Origin: Spirochaetaceae bacterium
Lineage (GTDB): Bacteria > Spirochaetota > Spirochaetia > Treponematales > Breznakiellaceae
Assembly: GCA_031284645.1 (NCBI GenBank)
Contig: JAITXS010000169.1
Location: 1-19,666 of the forward strand
DNA length: 19,666 bases
Direction: 5' to 3'
Shown: positions 6,907 to 14,443 of the stretch, piece after piece
Layout of the letters: each line of letters begins with the position of its first letter
Numbering within the stretch: the stretch's first letter is position 1
Position numbers and translations under genes: made by a program
The notes under the pieces: generated by a model
The model's database searches: none
What the model saw: the letters and a program-made list of their open reading frames with translations, nothing else
What the model was told of the DNA's origin: nothing

Positions 6907-8325
6907 ATGAGAACTTATGATACAAAGCAATATGCATCGTTCATTATATTATTTTTGATTATAGGCATTGTGTGCCCTTCGTGTTCTGAAAAAAACAAGA
7001 ATGAAAATCAAAAAATAAAAACCGTAAAAGTAACTCCGGTTCAATTAAAAAGTATTGCCGATGAAGTGAACGGCTTTGGATCGCTTTCGGTTTTAAAAAA
7101 GTTTGAGGTCTGGTCTGCACAGGACGGAGTCCTTAAAAAACTTTATTTCCGCGAAGGGGAGGAAGTAAGGGCAGGGCAGCTTTTGGCGGTGCTTGATAAT
7201 CAACAGATAGATTTAGCTGTCGCTCGGGCCGAGAATACGCTTTCTCAGGCGTATGCTGCGTTAAAACGCGCTCAAGCTGCGCTCCTTGAAGGAGAGTTTA
7301 ATGCGGAGGCCCAACTGTTAAGTCTGGAGAAGGCCGATGCACAGATGATTCAAGTATGGAAAGCATATCAGGAAAATGAAAGAAAGTTTGATGCCCAGCA
7401 CACATTGTATCTTGCCGGCGGAGTGAACGAAGAGTCCGTGCGGGCAGCCCGGTTTTCACTTGAAAATGAGCTGGCTCAAATACGGCTTACGGAAAAGGAA
7501 ATAGAAATTCAACGTATAGGTTTTCGCGATAGAGACCTTATTGCCGCAGGGAAAATAGTTCCGGAAAGCAAGGAAGAAAAAACAAAAGCTTTTATTGAGC
7601 TTGCTACAATTCGTGCCCTCGCTGAATTAGCCGGAGCCCGGTCATACTACGAAGCCTGCGAAAAAGAACTTCAATCGGCGATTATCGTACGGGATGATCT
7701 TAAAATCAAAAGTCCGGCTTCGGGAATAGTCGTAAACAGACTGACGGAAGAGGGGGAACGCATAAAAAGAGATGATAAAATCCTTACGATTATTGAGACT
7801 CAGTCTTTATACCTTACTATCGCGGTTCAAGAGGCAGATGCGTTTCGCTTAAAGAAAGGAATGAAAGCTTTGGTAAGGCTTGGAATATCCGCAGTCTATG
7901 AGGGCAGCGTAGATATGATTTCGCCTGTTGCAGACAGTCAATCATTCAGTTTTTCGGTTAGAATCCTGCTGCCGAAAGAAGTTCTCAGCAACAGCGCGCT
8001 TCTTAATGTCAAAAATATACAAGTAACGGATGAGTCTGAGAGTAAAGAATACGCGCGGCCCGGAATGTTTGCCCGTGTGTCAATCAGCACAGGAGGGCCT
8101 CAACAGGTTTTAACCATAAAAGAAAATGCGCTTGTCAATAAAAAGAATAATGAAGCATATTGTTTTGTTGTAATCGGCAAGATGATTGCAACACGAAAAC
8201 TTCTGCTGGGGTCGAGCCTTGAAGACGAGTATATTGTGCTTGCAGGATTACAAGAAGGAGAGATATGCGTCCTGCATCCTGAGGCGGGCTTACAGGAGGG
8301 AGATTATGTTTCGTTTATCGAATAA
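6907..8325 (+). CDS. RND/HlyD-type periplasmic adaptor (membrane fusion) lipoprotein
   Basis: A 472-residue adaptor that would join the inner-membrane RND pair to the TolC-like channel. The signal peptide ends in VCPSC with lipidation at Cys26. The two halves of the biotinyl-lipoyl domain are at about 66-100 (SAQDGVLKKLYFREGEEVRAGQ) and 264-300 (LKIKSPASGIVVNRL). Between them lies a long helical hairpin (about 101-262), whose descending arm starts at the usual GGVNEESVRAAR (171-182). After this comes an extra segment of about 50 residues (GFRDRDLIAAGKIVPES onward, 205-255) before the second lipoyl half, absent from AcrA-like adaptors. Beta-barrel (about 301-397) and membrane-proximal (398-472) domains follow. 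CGGAG precedes the ATG by 8 bases. The end overlaps the next gene by 20 bp. Confidence 0.94.
   Translation: MRTYDTKQYASFIILFLIIGIVCPSCSEKNKNENQKIKTVKVTPVQLKSIADEVNGFGSLSVLKKFEVWSAQDGVLKKLYFREGEEVRAGQLLAVLDNQQIDLAVARAENTLSQAYAALKRAQAALLEGEFNAEAQLLSLEKADAQMIQVWKAYQENERKFDAQHTLYLAGGVNEESVRAARFSLENELAQIRLTEKEIEIQRIGFRDRDLIAAGKIVPESKEEKTKAFIELATIRALAELAGARSYYEACEKELQSAIIVRDDLKIKSPASGIVVNRLTEEGERIKRDDKILTIIETQSLYLTIAVQEADAFRLKKGMKALVRLGISAVYEGSVDMISPVADSQSFSFSVRILLPKEVLSNSALLNVKNIQVTDESESKEYARPGMFARVSISTGGPQQVLTIKENALVNKKNNEAYCFVVIGKMIATRKLLLGSSLEDEYIVLAGLQEGEICVLHPEAGLQEGDYVSFIE
8294..8300 (+). promoter_or_regulatory. Ribosome binding site of the first Ig-like lipoprotein, inside the adaptor gene
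   Basis: AGGAGGG lies five bases before the ATG at 8306 and falls within the last codons of the adaptor gene. It fixes the start and rules out the in-frame ATG at 8186, which would put 40 unrelated residues before the lipoprotein signal. Confidence 0.85.
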
Positions 8326-9787
8326 TATACCGGTAAAAATTGTTCTTGTATGTATATGTTCTGCCCTGATCATTTCCTGTCAATTTATTGATTTACGGCC
8401 TATTGCATACCGGTCAAAGCCGGATAGTCAGAATATTGTTTTGGAAAGTTTGGATACGCCTGTTTCCGTTGAATTTGAAACTGAAATGAAACAGGAAGAA
8501 CTTGAAAAAATTTTGAGTGTACTTGTTGACAAGGCGGATGTGGAGGGAGAGTTACGGTGGGCAGGGAACACGGTTTATTTTTATCCGCTTGGAGGCTGGG
8601 AACCGGGAACAGTTTATACGCTTAAACTGGAAGGTACCATTTATGCGAAGGATGGCAGGGAAGATACGGCATCACTTGCAATTAATTTTTTTGCCCTCAG
8701 CAGCGGGGCCGCCCCGTATATTGTTCATTTTTCCCCGTACGACGGAGAGTCCGTAGGCGTTAGCCCTGAAACAGGCGGGAAGCTTCATCTTGTTTTCTCA
8801 AAAGAAATGGACAAGAGGAGTGTTGAGGATGAGTGTAGTATAGACGGTGTCAGTGATAAACAATTTAACTGGATAAGCGGCAGCCAGCTTGAGATAAGCA
8901 GCGCTCATCAGCTTAATGCATGGACTACATATAAGTGGACGCTGGGGAAAAACGCGAAAAGCATTGAGGGGATACCCATAACTAAAATTTATTCTGCTCA
9001 ATGGACAACAGATATTGACAGGATACTTCCCCGTGTTAAACGCGTGTATCCGATGTTAAAATCCCGGAAACTAAATGACTCTTATAACTGGATCGATACC
9101 GGCGCGCCCATCGAAAGCGGCTTGGGGCATGAACAAGGAATAGGTATTGAGTTTACCAAAGATATGGATGAAAAAAGCGCCTTCTCCTCAGTGCATATTG
9201 AGCCTGCCCTGTCAGGCAGACTCGAATCCCTGTCTCCTAAGACAATTATTTTTATTCCCGATAAAAATCCTGAAACAGGTAAAACATACCGGCTCACGGT
9301 ATCCGGAGACGCAAAAGACCGATTCGGACTAAAAATAAACAATGAAACAACTATTGTTTTTATTGCCGATATTCCTTTTTTAAAAATAAACTCAATGCGT
9401 TTTAACGATATTTCAGAAAAGCTTTTTGAAAGTGATATTAAAAACCGCTCTTTTATACAAACAAAAGTGATTCCGGCCTCCCGGGAACTGTTTGTCTCTA
9501 TTAATTTTTCCCTGCCGTTTACACCAAAAAGTATGCTGGAAAAACCGCTGCAAATTTCACTTGAGCCCCTCTTCCCCGGCACACTTAGTCCGGTCTCCCT
9601 TATAGATATACATTGGGATTCTGATTTTATTTTGAATTACACATGGGCAGGGCTTATGCCCGGCGATCCGCCAAGTCCGCATTATTATAAACTCATCATT
9701 CCCGGCGGAGAGGCAGGCATTACAAACGGAAGCGGTTCTTATTTACAAGAATCAATTTCAATATTTATAGAGGCGGCGGCGCAATGA
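8306..9787 (+). CDS. Multi-domain Ig-like (SbsA/Big_5-type) lipoprotein, copy 1
   Basis: A 493-residue lipoprotein with signal peptide 1-24 and lipidation Cys25 (LIISC). The mature protein is a string of beta-sandwich modules: about 39-130, 136-236 and 242-355, plus a less typical C-terminal module (358-490). Modules two and three show the Big_5/SbsA Ig-like signature: a Pro-rich entry such as VHFSPYDGESV, a strand ending in VFSKEMD (163-169) or EFTKDMD (282-288), and closing strands ending in W-T or F-I-A. Such domains usually act as rigid spacers or scaffolds at the cell surface or in the periplasm. Having one inside an RND operon, directly between the adaptor and the permeases, is not part of the standard pump. 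It overlaps the adaptor gene by 20 bp and the next gene by 4 bp. Architecture is well supported; function is unknown. Confidence 0.88.
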   Translation: MFRLSNNIPVKIVLVCICSALIISCQFIDLRPIAYRSKPDSQNIVLESLDTPVSVEFETEMKQEELEKILSVLVDKADVEGELRWAGNTVYFYPLGGWEPGTVYTLKLEGTIYAKDGREDTASLAINFFALSSGAAPYIVHFSPYDGESVGVSPETGGKLHLVFSKEMDKRSVEDECSIDGVSDKQFNWISGSQLEISSAHQLNAWTTYKWTLGKNAKSIEGIPITKIYSAQWTTDIDRILPRVKRVYPMLKSRKLNDSYNWIDTGAPIESGLGHEQGIGIEFTKDMDEKSAFSSVHIEPALSGRLESLSPKTIIFIPDKNPETGKTYRLTVSGDAKDRFGLKINNETTIVFIADIPFLKINSMRFNDISEKLFESDIKNRSFIQTKVIPASRELFVSINFSLPFTPKSMLEKPLQISLEPLFPGTLSPVSLIDIHWDSDFILNYTWAGLMPGDPPSPHYYKLIIPGGEAGITNGSGSYLQESISIFIEAAAQ

Positions 9788-11307
9788 GAAAAACAGCGAG
9801 CTTTTTTGTTTTTGTATTTTTGTGTTGTCAGTTTGTCTCATGCGATATTTTAAGAGAAAGAGCGTTTGAGATTCTCTCATGGACGCCCGGATCCGGCGTA
9901 CAAGAAGCTCCGGATTATATCTCTCTGTATTTCTCTCATGAGCCTGATCAACTGAGTGTTGAAAGAGCGTTTTCGTTTACCGAAGACGGTGGGAATGTTC
10001 GGGGGAGGTATTTGTGGGAGGGGAAGCGTTTGAGTTTTTATCCGGATCGTCCTTTGCTTAAAAACAAAGATTACACGCTTAATCTGAGTGTCGAGGCAAA
10101 GTCCGTATCCGGCATTTCTCTTGAAAAAAAATTTGAAGGGAAATTTTCAACAAGAAGTGATGAAACTCATCCATTTGTAACTTCAATTTATCCTTCAGAC
10201 GAATCTGTGATTGATGATCTTTACTCGGCAATCTCAATTCAATTTTCAATGGCAATAGATCTCCTTTCATGTATTAATGAAATTAAAATTGAGCCGCATA
10301 CCAGCGGTGTTTGGCATATGGAAAATGAAAATACCCGCGCGGTTTTTGAAAATGCGGCAAGCTGGCAGGCAGGGAAAACATATAAAATCACTATCTCTCC
10401 GTATTTCCAAAGTTCAGGCGGTAAAATATCCGGCAAAACATTTGAAGCCCGTTTTACGGCAGCCGGTGATAAAAGGCCGCCTGTGCTAGAAAAAATTTAT
10501 GCGCTTGATGCACAGGATAGACTTGTTTTCGATTTGATCAAATATGCCGGAACAAGCCCCGTTGACGTGATTACGGAAAATTCATTATGGGAAGCCGAAT
10601 ACAAACTAAAACTGCAGTTTAATAAAAATATTGATACAAGCGTGCTTAAAACGTATCTCGTGATAGACCCGGCCTTGAAGTACGATCTGGAACCGCCTTT
10701 TGCTTATACATCTTCTGTTCTTGTTCGTTTTATCGAGAAGCCGGCATGGAAAAGCCGTTTTAATATTAAAATTAATGCAGGTATTCCCGATAGCTCAGGA
10801 AATAAAAGTTCGGATAATTTTTTATACAGAATCTATGCCAACGGTCCTTTTTCCATGCCGCCGCAGCTTCTTGGAGTCCGTCTTGCGAAAAATCCCCGCG
10901 GAGATCACGCGGCTCCCTCATATACGATTATTACCAAAGATGATCTTTTTAAAAGTCTGGATATTCAACAAGCAGAATATCCTTTTGATCTTGATATTGA
11001 GACATGGGTAGAACTCTATTTTGATACAGCGCCGGATGCGGAGCCGGATTTATTTTCAGTACGTGATTTACTAACAATCAGCTCAACAAATAATGCTCTT
11101 TCTTTTGTATCAAAAAAAATAATCGGCAGGGATTTTACTGTGCCTGAAGCGGCACCTGAATTGAGCGGAAAAAAGAGGATCGAAATTCAGGGTGTTTTAA
11201 GGAATAGCTCGAATTTTGGCCTTATTACTTTTGCGATAGGGAAAGGACTTCTTGACACAAAACAAAACAGGAATCCTGTTGAAATGAGAATACAAGCGGT
11301 AAAATAA
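9784..11307 (+). CDS. Multi-domain Ig-like (SbsA/Big_5-type) lipoprotein, copy 2
   Basis: A 507-residue lipoprotein: signal peptide 1-19, lipidation Cys20 (QFVSC). It repeats the plan of the preceding gene: Ig-like modules at about 27-124, 129-227 and 232-352, plus a C-terminal module (355-506). The second module carries the recognisable entry FVTSIYPSDESV (131-142) and strand SIQFSMAID (151-159). The two proteins have the same length, module number and order but low identity, which points to an old tandem duplication with divergence, or to two subunits of one assembly. The start overlaps the previous stop as ATGA (4 bp), so the two are translationally coupled and probably made in similar amounts. 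The last codons and the stop lie inside a strong hairpin (11286-11330). No substrate or enzymatic motif is visible. Confidence 0.87.
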   Translation: MRKTASFFVFVFLCCQFVSCDILRERAFEILSWTPGSGVQEAPDYISLYFSHEPDQLSVERAFSFTEDGGNVRGRYLWEGKRLSFYPDRPLLKNKDYTLNLSVEAKSVSGISLEKKFEGKFSTRSDETHPFVTSIYPSDESVIDDLYSAISIQFSMAIDLLSCINEIKIEPHTSGVWHMENENTRAVFENAASWQAGKTYKITISPYFQSSGGKISGKTFEARFTAAGDKRPPVLEKIYALDAQDRLVFDLIKYAGTSPVDVITENSLWEAEYKLKLQFNKNIDTSVLKTYLVIDPALKYDLEPPFAYTSSVLVRFIEKPAWKSRFNIKINAGIPDSSGNKSSDNFLYRIYANGPFSMPPQLLGVRLAKNPRGDHAAPSYTIITKDDLFKSLDIQQAEYPFDLDIETWVELYFDTAPDAEPDLFSVRDLLTISSTNNALSFVSKKIIGRDFTVPEAAPELSGKKRIEIQGVLRNSSNFGLITFAIGKGLLDTKQNRNPVEMRIQAVK

Positions 11308-11330
11308 TTTATTTTATCGCTTGTATTCTC
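11286..11330 (+). terminator. Long hairpin between lipoprotein and permease genes, terminator or attenuator
   Basis: GAGAATACAAGCG (11286-11298) is perfectly inverted at 11318-11330, and the pairing continues inward with AT pairs and one G-U to give a 21-bp stem with a 3-base loop (11307-11309). It is followed by TCTTTTAAAG, a short U-rich tail. The left arm covers the C-terminal codons of the second Ig-like gene, and its TAA stop sits at the tip of the stem. As the permease genes follow after only 33 bases with no obvious promoter between, partial termination or mRNA processing/stabilisation is more likely than a full stop. The structure is seen; its effect is inferred. Confidence 0.7.
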
Positions 11331-11362
11331 TCTTTTAAAGTGAGTATGAATAAAGAGGGCTT

Positions 11363-14300
11363 ATGAGAAATTTTATAACATTATGTATCTGTCGTCCGGT
11401 GACGATTATTATGTTTTTGTCCGCGCTAATAGCAGGCGCTCTTTTTTTCGCAGTCAAGCTGCCGTTAGACAAACTTCCCGATATTTCATCACCGTCTCTG
11501 AACGTAGAAACAGTATACGAAGGTATGAGCGCCGGGGACATACGCTCTATTATCACCATTCCGGTAGAAGATGCTCTTGCTCCGCTTAAAGGACTTGAAA
11601 GAATAAAAAGTATATCCCGTGACGGGGCCTCGCTTATTAGTCTTGATTTTCGCTGGGGCACGGATCCGGCCAATGCCGCTGCCTTGACGCGCGAGGCGCT
11701 TGATATGGTTTACCCTTCTCTGCCGGACGGTGCTGAAAAACCACTTGTAAGCTCAGGTGTTTTGAATAATTCTCCGCACATGATCCTCGCGCTTAGATCA
11801 AAACACGGCGATGCTGTGTTTGAACGGAGATTTGCGGATTATGAGATGCGGGCACGATTGCGAAGGATAGACGGAAGCGGAGAGATTATTGTTTCAGGCG
11901 GGAAACTGCCTGAAACACAGATCAAACTCGACAGTTTAAAAGCGATTAGCAGAGGGATAAACAGCTCGGATTTTGTACGAATCATCGCGGCGGAAACACA
12001 GGATCTTCCGGCGGGGAAGGTAAAAGACGGGGATAAAGAATTAGTTGTAATCAATAAGGGTAGGCCGTCCTCCCTGCGTGAGCTTTCTTCTCTGATTATC
12101 TCCGATGGGAACGGGCCGTTAAAAGTATCCGATATAGCCGAACTTCGGGAAGGAAGCGCACGGCAAAAAAGTATTTTTGTATTTGACGGAAAAGAACAGC
12201 TTGCACTGGAAATATACCGCAGACCCGGGGCAAATCCGGTTCAGCTTTCATCGGACATACGGCGTCTTGTTAATGAAGTAAATGATCTTTTTACCCGGGA
12301 TATTTTGATTAGTATTGTATACGATGACTCACCTTCTATTATTGAAAGTTTAAAAAATCTTGCCCTGTCAACATTAGTCGGGACTATTGCCGTCATTGTT
12401 ATCCTTTTCTTTTTTATTAATAAATTAAAATACAGCCTGCTTACCGCGCTTTCTATTCCGGTTTCCGCATCTTTTGTATTAATCATCTTGTTTTTATGCG
12501 ATAGATCAATTAACAGCATGAGTTTAAGCGGACTTGCTATGGGGATAGGACTTGTTTCGGATAATTCGGTGATCATGATTGATGTGCTGCATCGTACATA
12601 CAAAAGCCGGATTTCAAACCTTTGTTTGACGAAAGAAATCGCCTGCGCTGCCGCCGGTATATCCGCGTCAAGTTTTGCTTCTGCCGTAACAACGGCAATT
12701 GTCTTTGTTCCCGTTATTTTTTTACCCGGAGCGCTGGGGGAATTGTTCGGCGATCTTTCTATTGCGATTGTAAGCGCTGTTTTCGCATCCTGGATATTCG
12801 CGCAGTTTGCCCTTCCGTCCCTTTTTTGTCTTTCCTGTAAAAAAGTTTATTCCGGATCAAAGAGTTCTCGTTTTATAGATAAAAAAGACGGGTTAAAAAA
12901 TCATATATTAATAAGCGGACTTTACAAAAAATTACTCTGTTTTTCTTTGCGTTCCCCCAAGTTTGTGTTTATTACCGCTGCACTATTAAGCATGCTTGGT
13001 TTTATTCTTGTGTTAAGCCGGCCTGCAATTTTTATTCCGCCGGATGCGGCGGGTGAAATTGTGGCAGATGTGCAATTCCCCGCAGGGCTGCGCTCTGAAT
13101 CTATCGCAAAAGAGGCCCTTGTTCTTGTGGAAAAACTCACTCGTCTGGATTGCCTTGAAACAGTATTTGCCCTGTCAGGTGCCGAAGACGATGACCGGGG
13201 AAGGCGTACCGTAGATGATTATCAAAAAGAAAAACTTGTAACGCGTTGCATTTTAAAACACAATACGGATCCGGCTTTCGCTCTTGGTGAAATAAAATCG
13301 ATTGTTGATAGCTGGGCGTTTGCTTCCCTCTACAAGCTCGGCACAAAAGTTTACTTCCCGCCGGATAAAACAGAACGATTGTTGGGATTAAGCTCGTCAA
13401 ATAATTTTTATATTAAAGGGAATTCCGGTGAAGAAGCCGAGTTTAAAGCAAAATCTGTCCTTGGGAAAATAAACGAGGTCGCAAACGGAACATTCAGCTC
13501 GTTAAACAGATCTCCTGTAGGCACTATAGAAAAATATCTGCTGTATCCTAAACGTGAGATTTTTGCCTTGTTGGGGATTAGTTCTTTAGATCTTGCGGGA
13601 ATCGTCCTTTCATCCACAGAAGGAATTCTCGCAAGCCGCTCTGAGCTTAACGGGATACCAATTGATATAAGAGTTTCTTCCCAAAATGATTCCTTGCATG
13701 GGGTGGGGAATCTTGAAAATTTGCCGGTCGCGTCCACTCAAAACGGGATACTATACCTTGGCACGGTCGCAGATATCGTGTGTGAGGAATCATATCCGGT
13801 ATTGTCCAGATTGGACCGGAGTGATGTTATCTATATCAACGCTGTTCCGAAAGATAACCTGGTAAATATTTCAAATACAACACGGCAATTGTTACATGAA
13901 ATACCGGAGCTTGCCCGTGTTGATGAATCCGCTTTTACGCGGTATAAAACATCGTTAATTATTACCGTGTTTTTAGTGATTCTATTGTTGTATTTAAGCA
14001 TAGGCGCACAGTTTGAATCCTTTAGCATCCCCCTGGTTTTTATGCTGAGTATTCTGTTTGCCCTTGCCGGAGCCGGTCCGGCATTGTTTTTATCGGGTCT
14101 TGCCTTGGACTGCGGGTCTGTTTTGGCCCTGCTTGTTCTCTTTGGTTTGGTTGTGAACGGTTCTATGGTTTTATACGAAGCCTGTCTTGAGAAAATAAAT
14201 CAAGGGTATTCTGTTGTGTCCGCTGTTTTCGAGGGTTCGCAAGAGCGTTTAATATCCGTGCTGGTAACAACATTAACAACAATCATTGTCCTCTTTCCTC

Positions 14301-14443
14301 CGGCTTTTGCCTCATTAGGGGCAGGTCAGAGATCAATGGCTGTAACCATGATTGGTTCTTGTATAGCGGTAAGTATACTAACGCTGTTTGTTATGCCTCC
14401 TCTTTTTATTTTGTTTTTAAAAAGGAAAAAGCATCATGAATAA
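11363..14443 (+). CDS. RND efflux permease A (HAE1/AcrB-like)
   Basis: A 1026-residue inner-membrane proton-driven transporter with the full RND plan: TM1 (about 12-32), first periplasmic porter loop (33-333), TM2-TM6 (about 334-490), a basic cytoplasmic linker, TM7 (about 535-552), second periplasmic loop (553-862) and TM8-TM12 (about 863-1018). The N-terminal porter has typical family landmarks: KLPDISSPS, a V-Y-E-G-M-S turn, and RWGTDPANA. In TM4, GIGLVSDNSVIMID (394-407) matches the AcrB DD region with Asp400 kept and the second Asp replaced by Asn401, a D-N form common in HAE1-type pumps. In TM10 the AcrB Lys940 position is Asn932 (GLVVNGSMVLYE). AGAGGG lies only 3 bases before the ATG, a short spacing. 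The end overlaps the second permease gene by 8 bp. The substrate cannot be read from the sequence. Confidence 0.95.
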   Translation: MRNFITLCICRPVTIIMFLSALIAGALFFAVKLPLDKLPDISSPSLNVETVYEGMSAGDIRSIITIPVEDALAPLKGLERIKSISRDGASLISLDFRWGTDPANAAALTREALDMVYPSLPDGAEKPLVSSGVLNNSPHMILALRSKHGDAVFERRFADYEMRARLRRIDGSGEIIVSGGKLPETQIKLDSLKAISRGINSSDFVRIIAAETQDLPAGKVKDGDKELVVINKGRPSSLRELSSLIISDGNGPLKVSDIAELREGSARQKSIFVFDGKEQLALEIYRRPGANPVQLSSDIRRLVNEVNDLFTRDILISIVYDDSPSIIESLKNLALSTLVGTIAVIVILFFFINKLKYSLLTALSIPVSASFVLIILFLCDRSINSMSLSGLAMGIGLVSDNSVIMIDVLHRTYKSRISNLCLTKEIACAAAGISASSFASAVTTAIVFVPVIFLPGALGELFGDLSIAIVSAVFASWIFAQFALPSLFCLSCKKVYSGSKSSRFIDKKDGLKNHILISGLYKKLLCFSLRSPKFVFITAALLSMLGFILVLSRPAIFIPPDAAGEIVADVQFPAGLRSESIAKEALVLVEKLTRLDCLETVFALSGAEDDDRGRRTVDDYQKEKLVTRCILKHNTDPAFALGEIKSIVDSWAFASLYKLGTKVYFPPDKTERLLGLSSSNNFYIKGNSGEEAEFKAKSVLGKINEVANGTFSSLNRSPVGTIEKYLLYPKREIFALLGISSLDLAGIVLSSTEGILASRSELNGIPIDIRVSSQNDSLHGVGNLENLPVASTQNGILYLGTVADIVCEESYPVLSRLDRSDVIYINAVPKDNLVNISNTTRQLLHEIPELARVDESAFTRYKTSLIITVFLVILLLYLSIGAQFESFSIPLVFMLSILFALAGAGPALFLSGLALDCGSVLALLVLFGLVVNGSMVLYEACLEKINQGYSVVSAVFEGSQERLISVLVTTLTTIIVLFPPAFASLGAGQRSMAVTMIGSCIAVSILTLFVMPPLFILFLKRKKHHE

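Noticed and set aside
8186..8305. Longer N-terminus for the first Ig-like lipoprotein from the in-frame ATG at 8186
   Set aside because: The extra 40 residues are an out-of-frame reading of the adaptor gene and would bury the lipoprotein signal. The strong AGGAGGG before 8306 decides the start.
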